Source: Smithellaceae bacterium (GTDB lineage: Bacteria > Desulfobacterota > Syntrophia > Syntrophales > Smithellaceae). From it: 21,999 nt of DNA. A program made the translations under genes and the position numbers. Under the pieces are notes generated by a model. The model did no database searches, was not told the DNA's origin, and saw nothing but the letters and a program-made list of their open reading frames with translations. Positions 1 to 6,966 of this stretch are shown piece after piece; the stretch's first letter is position 1; each line of letters starts with the position of its first letter. The stretch lies in contig JAQVQT010000011.1 in assembly GCA_028701435.1 (NCBI GenBank), positions 1 to 21,999 on the forward strand. Direction: 5' to 3'.

Positions 1-308
1 AGGAGTTTGGCGTTGTTTTCTTCGTCCGTGGCGCCCTCGCCCGCGTAGCGCGCGGAATAAACGCCGGGCTCGCCTTGAAGAACCTCCACCTGCAGGCCGG
101 AATCATCCGCCAGCACGGTTTCACCCAAAAATTCGGAAACGATTCTTGCTTTTTTCAAAGCGTTTTCCAGATAGGTCGCTCCGTCCTCCACGATTCCGGG
201 CAGCGCCGCAAAATGATTGAGGGAGACCAGTTCAATGCCCGTCCCTTCCATCATTTGCGCGATTTCCCGGACCTTGCCCTCATTTTTCGTCGCAAACACA
301 ATTCTCAT
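1..308 (-). CDS. rdgB: RdgB/HAM1 family XTP/dITP diphosphatase, 3' end cut by window
   Basis: This protein hydrolyses non-canonical purine nucleotides (XTP, dITP/ITP) to monophosphates in the cytoplasm, keeping them out of DNA and RNA. Read on the minus strand, it begins MRIVFATKNEGKVREI, the family's N-terminal substrate-binding signature (S/TxNxxK). It continues with LADDSGLQVEVL and then GVYSARYAG, the conserved acidic metal-site segment and the SARYAG motif. About 102 of the usual roughly 200 residues are inside the window; the C-terminal half lies beyond the left edge. The ATG at 306-308 overlaps the rph stop by 4 bp (ATGA), implying translational coupling. The rph-rdgB pairing is common in bacteria. 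Confidence 0.95.
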   Translation of the reverse strand, partial: MRIVFATKNEGKVREIAQMMEGTGIELVSLNHFAALPGIVEDGATYLENALKKARIVSEFLGETVLADDSGLQVEVLQGEPGVYSARYAGEGATDEENNAKL

Positions 309-1036
309 GATCGCCAGTCGCCCGTAATTTTCTTCTGGCGGTCAATGATCTGCCAAATGCCACCCTCGGCCAGGGCGGTCATGGCATCCAACCGGTCTTT
401 GTCGAACGGAGCGTGCTCGGCCGTGCCCTGAACTTCAATGAAAAGGCCGGATCCGGTCATGACAAAATTCATGTCCACATCCGCCCGCGAGTCTTCTTCA
501 TATTCCAGGTCCAGCAGAACCTGATTTTCCACGATTCCGACGCTGACGGCTGAAACAAAATCCGCAACGGGAATTTCCCGGACGATCCCCCGCTCCTTCA
601 TGTCCTTAAAAAGCTCCACCAGGGCGACGAACGCCCCGGTAATCGATGCGGTGCGGGTTCCGCCGTCCGCCTGAATGACGTCGCAATCGATGTAGATGGT
701 TCTTTCGCCGAAAGCGGTAAGGTCCGTGACGGCGCGAAGCGACCGACCGATGAGTCTCTGAATTTCATGCGTCCTGCCGCCGATTTTTCCGCGTGCGGAT
801 TCCCGCGCCGAGCGGGTGGACGTGGACATGGGCAGCATGGCGTATTCCGCGGTCAGCCAGCCCCTGCCGGTATTTTTCAAAAAAGGAGCCGTTTTCTCGT
901 CCAGCGACGCGGCGCAGAGCACTTTGGTGTTGCCGAACTCCACCATCACGGAGCCGGGAACATTTTTTAGATACCGGTTGGCGATGGAAATCGGCCGCAA
1001 TTCGTCCCATTTTCTGTCCGCGCTTCTTTTGAACAC
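305..1036 (-). CDS. rph: Ribonuclease PH
   Basis: RNase PH is a phosphorolytic 3'-5' exoribonuclease that trims tRNA 3' ends. The start chosen is GTG at 1034-1036, giving 243 aa, about the family norm. An AGGAGG lies 3 nt upstream (1040-1045) and overlaps the TAG stop of the preceding amidase. The open frame extends to 1084, but that extra part only re-reads the amidase 3' end. Family landmarks are the N-terminal DELRPISIANRYL, GSVMVEFGNTKVLCAAS, an Arg-rich GRTHEIQRLIGRSLRA segment that binds phosphate and RNA, and DCDVIQADGGTRTASITGA. The SD-to-GTG spacing is unusually short, but I see no other in-frame start before the conserved DELRP. It is the middle gene of amidase-rph-rdgB. Confidence 0.95.
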   Translation of the reverse strand: MFKRSADRKWDELRPISIANRYLKNVPGSVMVEFGNTKVLCAASLDEKTAPFLKNTGRGWLTAEYAMLPMSTSTRSARESARGKIGGRTHEIQRLIGRSLRAVTDLTAFGERTIYIDCDVIQADGGTRTASITGAFVALVELFKDMKERGIVREIPVADFVSAVSVGIVENQVLLDLEYEEDSRADVDMNFVMTGSGLFIEVQGTAEHAPFDKDRLDAMTALAEGGIWQIIDRQKKITGDWRS

Positions 1037-1043
1037 AGGCCTC

Positions 1044-1718
1044 CTAAAAGAAACCTTTGATGCTTTTCGCCAGCGCCCCGGCAATTTCCGCCTGCGCTTT
1101 GGCGGAGGTCAGCTTCTTTTTGCCATCGGCGTTCGTGATAAAACCCAGCTCCACGACCAGCACGGGCAAGGCCAATCCTTCCGCCAGCGGAACCCCCGCT
1201 TCCCGTAACCCACGGCCCTGCCGGGGAAAGAGGCTGTCCAGATTTTTCTGAACCAGACGCGCCAGTTTCACGGTATCGTTCAAATGGCGGTTGTCCTGCG
1301 CGGCGGCCGTCTTGTTTGCGGCGCCTGCTTTGGCAAAGCCGGGATAATACAGCTCAAACCCCGTGGCGGTTTTGCCGAAGCCCGCATTGGCGTGCAGGCT
1401 CAAAACCAGGGCGGGGTTTGTTTTCAGAATGATCTTTTTGCGTTCTTCCAGCGACAGCGTTCGATCCGTATTCCGGGTCAGCAGCGCTTCTACATTGCCC
1501 CCTTTGGCCAATTCCTTCTGCAGGGCCAGGGCAATGGCCAGCGTCACGTCCTTTTCGACGGCCCCGTCCACCCCGAGAACTCCCGCGTCGTCGCCGCCGT
1601 GCGCCGCGTCGATCACTACGATGTGCTTTGCCGTCTGGGCATATCCCGCCGTCCCCGCAAAGCAAAGCACCAGAACCCAAAAAAAGACAACGGTAAACTT
1701 TGGCCATGTTTGAAGCAT
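1044..1718 (-). CDS. N-acetylmuramoyl-L-alanine amidase (Amidase_3), exported
   Basis: This zinc amidase cleaves the bond between N-acetylmuramic acid and the peptide stem in peptidoglycan, for cell separation or wall turnover. Residues 1-27 form a signal peptide: a short positive N-terminus, a long hydrophobic run, and a likely cut after GYA. The catalytic domain fills the rest. The expected zinc ligands are visible as His40 (DAAHGG), Glu55 (AVEKDV) and His109 (SLHANA), with the catalytic Glu190 in VVELGF. At 224 aa it is a bare catalytic domain with no AMIN, SPOR or LysM module, shorter than E. coli AmiC. The ATG is preceded by AGGTG at 5 nt. It is the first gene of a three-gene operon with rph and rdgB. 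The exact paralogue (AmiA/B/C/CwlD-like) cannot be assigned. Confidence 0.93.
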   Translation of the reverse strand: MLQTWPKFTVVFFWVLVLCFAGTAGYAQTAKHIVVIDAAHGGDDAGVLGVDGAVEKDVTLAIALALQKELAKGGNVEALLTRNTDRTLSLEERKKIILKTNPALVLSLHANAGFGKTATGFELYYPGFAKAGAANKTAAAQDNRHLNDTVKLARLVQKNLDSLFPRQGRGLREAGVPLAEGLALPVLVVELGFITNADGKKKLTSAKAQAEIAGALAKSIKGFF

Positions 1719-1769
1719 TTTTTCACCTGTGAATGATATTCTTCTCCGCGCAACACGGAGTTGGGCCTG

Positions 1770-1797
1770 CTTATAGCAAAGTCCGATGGTTTGTCAA
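1770..1797 (-). promoter_or_regulatory. Probable sigma-70 promoter of the amidase-rph-rdgB operon
   Basis: On the minus strand there is a perfect TTGACA (1792-1797), a 16-nt spacer and TATAAG (1770-1775), in the short gap between the rel stop and the amidase start. The predicted start site lies near 1762, about 45 nt before the ATG. The assignment rests on consensus match and position only. Confidence 0.65.
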
Positions 1798-1823
1798 CCA
1801 ACAAATGGAACGGGAAGAGGCCG

Positions 1824-3968
1824 TCAGGCCTTGCGGATCCTTTCGATGGACCGGACGATCTTCAACTGGCGAATCGCGGAGAAGACGGCATTGAGCTGCT
1901 GGGTATCGTAAACATCGATGATGAACATACAGTTGGCGATCATGTCGGTCGTTTCTACCTGGGCAAAGCTGATGTTGACGTCCAGAGCGGTGATCACCGA
2001 ACTCACCTCCGTTAAAACGCCCTTGCGGTCGGTGCAGACGACTTTGATGTGCACCGGATAGGCGTGCTTCTGGCGGAGGTCCCAGTTGACCTCCACGATT
2101 CTTTCGATATCGAGTTTCTGCAAGTGCGGACAATTCTGCGTGTGCACGGTGATGCCGCGCCCGTGCGAGATATAGCCGGTGATCTCATCGCCGGGAATGG
2201 GATTGCAGCATTTGGCGAACCGCACCATGACGTCGTCGATGCCGGTAAGACTGATGCCCAGTGAAGGAGCGGCGGCGGTTTTTTTCTTTTCTTTTTCAGG
2301 AAGCTTCTCCGTTTCCTTCGGCGTTTCCTGGACTACAAAATGATTGACGACCTGCCGGGGTGAAATGCGTCCGCAGCCCACCTGGGAAATCAGGTCGTCC
2401 AGCGTCAAGAGCGAGTAGTCCTTCAGGAGCTTCCTGATTTCATCCGATTTGAGATAGGTCGCAAATTTCAGGTTGTTTCTTTTGAATTCTTTGTCCAGCA
2501 GGTCCTTGCCGAGCACGAGGGAACGGTTCTTTTCCTCCGCGTTGATCCAGTTGCGGATTTTGGAAATGGCCCGGGAGGTGACGACGAACTTCAACCAGTC
2601 CTTGCTGGGATGGTGGCCGGACTGGGTGATGATTTCCACCATGTCGCCGTTCTGCAGTTGGTAGCGCAGCGGAACAATATTGCGGTTCACCTTGGCGCCC
2701 GTGCATTGGTGGCCGACGTCGGTATGGACGCTGTAGGCGAAATCAATGGGGGTGGCTCCTTTGGGAAAGGACTTGACATCCCCGTGCGGCGTGAAAACAT
2801 AAACGTCGTCCGGAAACAGCGCCATTTTGAGGTTGGACATGAATTCCCGGGGATTCTTGATGTCCTGCTGAATCTCCAGGGCTTCTCTCAGTTTTTTGAT
2901 CTGATTGTCTTCGTGGTCCTGAAAAGCCCGCCCTTCCTTGTAGCGCCAGTGGGCCGCAATTCCCTTTTCCGCCCACTCATGCATCGACCGGGTACGAATC
3001 TGGATTTCGACCCGCTCGCCGTAGGGGCCGATCACCGCCGTATGCAGCGATTGATAGTTGTTGGCCTTGGGCATGGCGATATAATCCTTGAACCGTCCGG
3101 GAACCGGCTTCCACAGGGCATGCACGATGCTGAGCGCCTCGTAGCAGCTTTTATCCGCGCTGGAATCCAGAATGATGCGAAACGCGATCACGTCGTACAC
3201 TTCATCAAAATTGATGTGCTGCTCATGCATTTTCCGGTAGATGCCGTACAAATGCTTCGCCCTGCCCTCCACTTCGCCCTGGATCGACACCTTCTCCAGC
3301 TCCCGAAAGATAATGCCCTTCACCTCTTCGGTGTAACGGTTTCGCGACTCCTGGGACTTGGCGACGCGGCTGGCGATCTCGTTGAAGGCGTCCGGCGAAA
3401 TGTACTGAAACGACAGATCCTCCAGCTCCATTTTCATCCAGTTGATGCCCAGACGATTGGCCAGCGGCGCATAGACGTCCATCGTTTCCCGCGCGATGTA
3501 AATCTTCCGCTCCGCCGTCTGATACTGCAGGGTTCTCATGTTGTGGATGCGGTCGGCCAGACGAACCATCAGGATGCGGATGTCGGAAGACATGGCCAGG
3601 ATCATCTTTCGGAAATTTTCGGCCTGGCGCTCTTCCTGCGATCCGAAGGAAATGCGGCTCAACTTGGTCAACCCGCCGACAAGAAAAGCAACGTCCTTGC
3701 CGAATTCCTGCTCGATCTGTTCGCGCGTGGTGAGCGTGTCTTCAATCGTGTCGTGCAGCAGGCCGCTGATGATGGTTGCGGAGTCCATCTTCATATCGAC
3801 CAGGATGCCGGCCACCTCCATGGGATGCGTGAGGTAGGGCTCCCCGGACAGACGCACCTGGCCCTGATGAACGGTGGCCGAATAAATATAGGCCTTCTGG
3901 ATCATCTCCAGTTCTTCGGAGGTCAGATAGGTCTGAGCCTTATCCAGAATGTCGTTGATTCTCAGCAT
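1824..3968 (-). CDS. rel: Bifunctional (p)ppGpp synthetase/hydrolase, Rel/SpoT type
   Basis: Rel makes and degrades the stringent-response alarmone (p)ppGpp in response to starved ribosomes and other stresses. At 714 aa it is full length for the long RSH family. Domain order is: an HD hydrolase with intact LLHDTIEDT (His72/Asp73) and LADRIHNMRTL; a synthetase with GRFKDYIAMPKANNYQSLHT (about 291-310) and EIQIRT; a TGS domain around 400-460; a Cys-containing RIS/ZFD segment (FAKCCNPIPGDEITGYISHG); and a C-terminal ACT domain from about 640. The synthetase carries RxKD (292-295), the charge pattern known for bifunctional enzymes rather than the ExDD of synthetase-only RelA. It lies 25 bp after proS, with AGGA 7 nt before the ATG. 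Both activities look intact. Confidence 0.96.
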   Translation of the reverse strand: MLRINDILDKAQTYLTSEELEMIQKAYIYSATVHQGQVRLSGEPYLTHPMEVAGILVDMKMDSATIISGLLHDTIEDTLTTREQIEQEFGKDVAFLVGGLTKLSRISFGSQEERQAENFRKMILAMSSDIRILMVRLADRIHNMRTLQYQTAERKIYIARETMDVYAPLANRLGINWMKMELEDLSFQYISPDAFNEIASRVAKSQESRNRYTEEVKGIIFRELEKVSIQGEVEGRAKHLYGIYRKMHEQHINFDEVYDVIAFRIILDSSADKSCYEALSIVHALWKPVPGRFKDYIAMPKANNYQSLHTAVIGPYGERVEIQIRTRSMHEWAEKGIAAHWRYKEGRAFQDHEDNQIKKLREALEIQQDIKNPREFMSNLKMALFPDDVYVFTPHGDVKSFPKGATPIDFAYSVHTDVGHQCTGAKVNRNIVPLRYQLQNGDMVEIITQSGHHPSKDWLKFVVTSRAISKIRNWINAEEKNRSLVLGKDLLDKEFKRNNLKFATYLKSDEIRKLLKDYSLLTLDDLISQVGCGRISPRQVVNHFVVQETPKETEKLPEKEKKKTAAAPSLGISLTGIDDVMVRFAKCCNPIPGDEITGYISHGRGITVHTQNCPHLQKLDIERIVEVNWDLRQKHAYPVHIKVVCTDRKGVLTEVSSVITALDVNISFAQVETTDMIANCMFIIDVYDTQQLNAVFSAIRQLKIVRSIERIRKA

Positions 3969-3980
3969 GAAGATTTCCTG

Positions 3981-3992
3981 CCCCGCGCGGGG
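3981..3992. repeat. Perfect 12-bp GC palindrome between proS and rel
   Basis: CCCCGCGCGGGG lies in the 25-bp space between the proS stop and the rel ribosome-binding site. As RNA it could form a very small hairpin or act as a protein-binding palindrome. There is no T-run after it, so it is not a terminator. Function is unknown. Confidence 0.5.
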
Positions 3993-3993
3993 A

Positions 3994-5718
3994 TCAACCG
4001 GCCGTCTTCAGCTCCGCGGCGATGATCGCCCGGACTTCTTTACCGATGCCGCCTTTCGCATAAAGGCGGTTCTCGCCGGTTTTGCGGATTTTCAGCTCCA
4101 CCTGGCCCTGGGCCAGGTTTTTGGACCCCACGACGATCCGCAGAGGAATGCCGATCAGATCGGCGTCCTTGAATTTCACGCCTGCGCGCTCATCCCGGTC
4201 GTCCAAAATCACTTCCACATTTGCGGCCAGCAGTTCGTCGTAAATCTCCCGGGCCGCCTTCATGACCTCCTGCTCGTTGATGTTGACGGGCGTGACCATC
4301 ACGGAATACGGCGCGAGCGGCATCGGCCAGATGATGCCGTTTTGGTCAAAGTTTTGTTCGATGCAGGCGGCCACCGTCCGGCCGATGCCGATGCCGTAGC
4401 AGCCCATGATCATGTTTTTTTCCTTTCCGTCGCGGTCCAGATAGACGGCTTTCATGGCTTTGGAATATTTGGTGCCCAGTTTGAAAACATGGCCGACCTC
4501 GATGCCGCGGGCGAATTTGATTTCACCCGCGCAGCGCGGGCAGGCGTCGCCCGGCTGAACCACGCGCAGATCCGCGTAAGACTCCACGGCAAAGTCCCGC
4601 CCGAGATTCACGTTTTTCAGATGAAAATTTTCCCGGTTCGCGCCCGTCACCATATCGTTGAGGTCAAGAATCGAATAGTCGGCGATCACGCGGACCTTGA
4701 CGCCGACGGGCCCCGCGAAGCCGCGCGGCGCGCCGGTGGCCTTGAAGATCATGTCGTCGTCGGCCAGCTCCAGTTCGGCCGCGCCCAGAATATTTTTTAC
4801 CTTGATTTCGTTGACCTCATGATCGCCGCGAATGAGAACCGCGCAGGGCTTGCCGTCCGCGTTGAAGATGAGTGTCTTCACGATCTGTCGCGGCGTGACG
4901 TTCAGAAAAGCGCTGACTTCTTCAATGGTGCGCACGTTGGGCGTCTCCACGCTTTCCAGCGCCGGCCGGTCCGAGGCGTCGGGCGCGGTCGCATTCGGCC
5001 GGGCGATCTCCGCCTTTTCCAGATTGGCCGCATAGTTGCATTGGTCGCAGAAAGCGATGGCGTCCTCGCCCGATTCGGCCAGCACCATGAACTCGTGCGA
5101 AAAACTGCCGCCGATGCTTCCGGAATCCGCTTCCACCGGGCGGAACCTGAGGCCGCACCGGCGGAAGATGCGATTGTATGCATCAAACATTCTCTCGTAG
5201 CTTTTCTCCGCTCCCGCCTCGTCCGCGTCAAAGCTGTAGGCGTCCTTCATGCCGAATTCCCGGCAGCGCATCACGCCGAACCGCGGGCGGACTTCGTCGC
5301 GAAACTTGGTCTGAATCTGATACAGATTGCGCGGGAGCTGACGATAGGTTTTGATGTCGTGCCGCACCAGATCCGTGATGACCTCCTCATGGGTGGGCCC
5401 CAGACAGTAATCGCGGTCGTTGCGGTCGCGAAACCGAAGCAGTTCCTTGCCGTAGTAGGTCCACCGGCCCGATTCCTGCCAGAGCTCCGACGGCTGCACC
5501 ATCGGCAGATGCACTTCCTGGGCGCCGGCTTTGTTCATTTCCTCGCGGACAATCTGCTCCACTTTTCGAATGACCCGGTAACCGAGCGGCAGATAGGAAT
5601 AGATGCCGCTGGTGAGTTTGCGGATCATTCCCGCCCGGATCATGAGTTGATTGCTGACCACCTCCGCATCGGACGGCACTTCTCGTCCGGTAGGCAGGTG
5701 CATTTCCGAATAACGCAT
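3994..5718 (-). CDS. proS: Prolyl-tRNA synthetase, bacterial type with editing insert
   Basis: This class II synthetase charges tRNA-Pro. It is 574 aa, the usual length for bacterial-type ProRS. Motif 1 lies in GIYSYLPLGYRVIRKVEQIV (38-57), motif 2 around 130-163 (FRDEVRPRFGVMRCREFGMK) and motif 3 at GCYGIGIGRTVAA (439-451). Between motifs 2 and 3 sits the INS editing domain (about 225-390), which hydrolyses mischarged Ala-tRNA. It contains VKTLIF with Lys281, matching the editing lysine of E. coli ProRS. Paired cysteines CDQC (224-227) and CPRC (393-396) flank the insert and may bind metal. A strong AAGGAGG precedes the ATG and overlaps the ispG stop region, so ispG and proS look coupled (9-bp gap). 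Confidence 0.97.
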   Translation of the reverse strand: MRYSEMHLPTGREVPSDAEVVSNQLMIRAGMIRKLTSGIYSYLPLGYRVIRKVEQIVREEMNKAGAQEVHLPMVQPSELWQESGRWTYYGKELLRFRDRNDRDYCLGPTHEEVITDLVRHDIKTYRQLPRNLYQIQTKFRDEVRPRFGVMRCREFGMKDAYSFDADEAGAEKSYERMFDAYNRIFRRCGLRFRPVEADSGSIGGSFSHEFMVLAESGEDAIAFCDQCNYAANLEKAEIARPNATAPDASDRPALESVETPNVRTIEEVSAFLNVTPRQIVKTLIFNADGKPCAVLIRGDHEVNEIKVKNILGAAELELADDDMIFKATGAPRGFAGPVGVKVRVIADYSILDLNDMVTGANRENFHLKNVNLGRDFAVESYADLRVVQPGDACPRCAGEIKFARGIEVGHVFKLGTKYSKAMKAVYLDRDGKEKNMIMGCYGIGIGRTVAACIEQNFDQNGIIWPMPLAPYSVMVTPVNINEQEVMKAAREIYDELLAANVEVILDDRDERAGVKFKDADLIGIPLRIVVGSKNLAQGQVELKIRKTGENRLYAKGGIGKEVRAIIAAELKTAG

Positions 5719-5727
5719 TCCTCCTCC

Positions 5728-6798
5728 TTAGGTTTCCTTGTCCAGGGATCGAATCTCCTCGATCAGCTCCGGGACAAAATCTTTTTCTTCCACTTTTTTG
5801 CAGGCGACGCCTTTTTTGAACATCATGCCGAAGCCGCGGCCACCGGCAATGCCGATGTCCGCTTCCGCCGCTTCACCGGGACCGTTGACCACACAGCCCA
5901 TCAGCGCCACCTTGATGTAGTTTTTTCTGCCGGCCAGCGCCTTTTCCACCTGCGACACCAGTCCGGCGAGATCGATTTCGCAGCGGCCGCAGGTGGGGCA
6001 GGAAATAATTTCCGCTCCGACTTTCCGGATCTTCAACGCCCGCAGAATACTGTAGGCGATAGGCAGTTCCTGAACAGGATCGCCCGTAACGGACACCCGG
6101 ATGGTGTCGCCGATGCCGTCTGCCAGCAGCATGCCGATGCCGAGCGCCGATTTGACCGCCGCGTCCACCAGTGTTCCCGCTTCCGTCACGCCCAGGTGCA
6201 GGGGATAATCCGTGGCGGCGGCGATCATGCGGTACGCCTCCACCATCATCGGCACGTCGGAGGACTTGAGCGACAGTTTGATCTGCTCAAAGCCCAAATC
6301 TTCAAAAAGGGCGACGCTGCGCAGAGCGCTTTCATACAGGGCCTGGGCCGAAACACCGTATTCGGCCAGAAGATCCTTCTCGAGCGAACCGGCGTTGACG
6401 CCGACTCTGATGGCGGTTTGATATTCTTTGGCCGTCCGGACAATTTCGGCAATCTTGTCTTTTGCGATATTGCCCGGATTGATCCGAATGCCGTCCGCGC
6501 CGTTTTTGATGGCGTCGATGGCCAGTGGAGCATGAAAATGAATATCGGCAATGAGCGGAATGGCTATCTGTTTTTTGATATCCGCGAGCGCCTGGACAGC
6601 CTCGGCGTCGGGAATGGCCACCCGGGCAATCTCACAGCCCGCCTGCTCCAGGGCGTTGATCTGCTTCACCGTCTCAGCGACGTTCCGGGTGTCCGTATTG
6701 GTCATGGACTGGACGGCAATCGGCTCATCTCCTCCGATCCGGACGGATCCGATTCGGATGATTCTGCTTTTTCTTCTCCGTATTGAGGCTTCTTCCAT
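5728..6798 (-). CDS. ispG: 4-hydroxy-3-methylbut-2-enyl diphosphate synthase (IspG/GcpE)
   Basis: IspG is the iron-sulfur enzyme that converts MEcPP to HMBPP in the MEP isoprenoid pathway. I start it at ATG 6798 (MEEASIRRRKSRIIRIGSV), giving 356 aa. The open frame reaches a TTG at 6861, but that codon lies in a good promoter's -35 box, so the longer form is unlikely. Landmarks are AVQSMTNTDT, GADGIRINPGNI, CPTC (Cys267 and Cys270), and GCVVNGPGEAAEADIG with Cys302 and Glu309. These three Cys and one Glu are the family's [4Fe-4S] ligands. No ideal Shine-Dalgarno is seen: GGAG is 17 nt upstream. It heads ispG-proS-rel; ispG-proS is a recurrent pair in this bacterial group. Confidence 0.95.
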   Translation of the reverse strand: MEEASIRRRKSRIIRIGSVRIGGDEPIAVQSMTNTDTRNVAETVKQINALEQAGCEIARVAIPDAEAVQALADIKKQIAIPLIADIHFHAPLAIDAIKNGADGIRINPGNIAKDKIAEIVRTAKEYQTAIRVGVNAGSLEKDLLAEYGVSAQALYESALRSVALFEDLGFEQIKLSLKSSDVPMMVEAYRMIAAATDYPLHLGVTEAGTLVDAAVKSALGIGMLLADGIGDTIRVSVTGDPVQELPIAYSILRALKIRKVGAEIISCPTCGRCEIDLAGLVSQVEKALAGRKNYIKVALMGCVVNGPGEAAEADIGIAGGRGFGMMFKKGVACKKVEEKDFVPELIEEIRSLDKET

Positions 6799-6832
6799 AC
6801 GCTGGGCGCTTTCATCTCCGGCCTTTGGAAAT

Positions 6833-6861
6833 TTTATAACACGGGTATGCCTTGCGGGCAA
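6833..6861 (-). promoter_or_regulatory. Probable sigma-70 promoter of ispG-proS-rel
   Basis: On the minus strand TTGCCC (6856-6861), a 17-nt spacer and TATAAA (6833-6838) lie just downstream of the preceding operon's terminator. The predicted start site, near 6826, gives a leader of about 28 nt to the chosen ispG ATG. This also argues against the upstream TTG start for ispG. Confidence 0.6.
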
Positions 6862-6904
6862 TGGCTAATTTGCACAGAGGGGGTCCCAACGGATTTGTAT
6901 AATG

Positions 6905-6953
6905 AAAAAAGGCGGCCGCGCGCAACCGCCGGGCGGTTCCGCATTATGCCGCC
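6905..6953 (-). terminator. Rho-independent terminator after the PurF-like gene
   Basis: Downstream of the PurF-like stop on the minus strand, GGCGGC (6948-6953) can pair with GCCGCC (6911-6916), followed by six T (6905-6910). Inside is a perfect nested inverted repeat AACCGCC/GGCGGTT (6924-6930 and 6932-6938). A shorter alternative stem, GGCGG(TT)/(GG)CCGCC with a 6-nt loop (6911-6930), sits directly on the T-run. Either fold should end the psd-to-purF transcript. Confidence 0.75.
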
Positions 6954-6966
6954 TTCGTCTTCCCTG

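Noticed and set aside
1037..1084. A longer rph beginning at ATG 1084
   Set aside because: The extra residues only re-read the end of the amidase gene out of frame. A GTG with AGGAGG just before the conserved N-terminus is the better start.
1818..1831. AGGCC/GGCCT hairpin over the rel stop codon as a terminator
   Set aside because: The stem is 5 bp with a 4-nt loop containing the stop codon, and no T-run follows on the minus strand.
2610..4025. A 471-codon plus-strand open frame opposite rel
   Set aside because: It is antisense to the highly conserved synthetase and HD domains of rel, and its translation looks like a shadow frame with no family signature.
3949..6786. A 945-codon open frame on the plus strand opposite proS and ispG
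   Set aside because: Its product has no recognisable motifs and is rich in His, Arg, Ala and Asp, as expected for the antisense of GC-rich coding DNA. The opposite strand carries two unmistakable genes with conserved active sites and ribosome-binding sites.
6799..6861. A longer ispG beginning at TTG 6861
   Set aside because: The TTG lies in a good -35 element, with a TATAAA at 17 nt within the same stretch, and the added residues are not part of the conserved IspG N-terminus.
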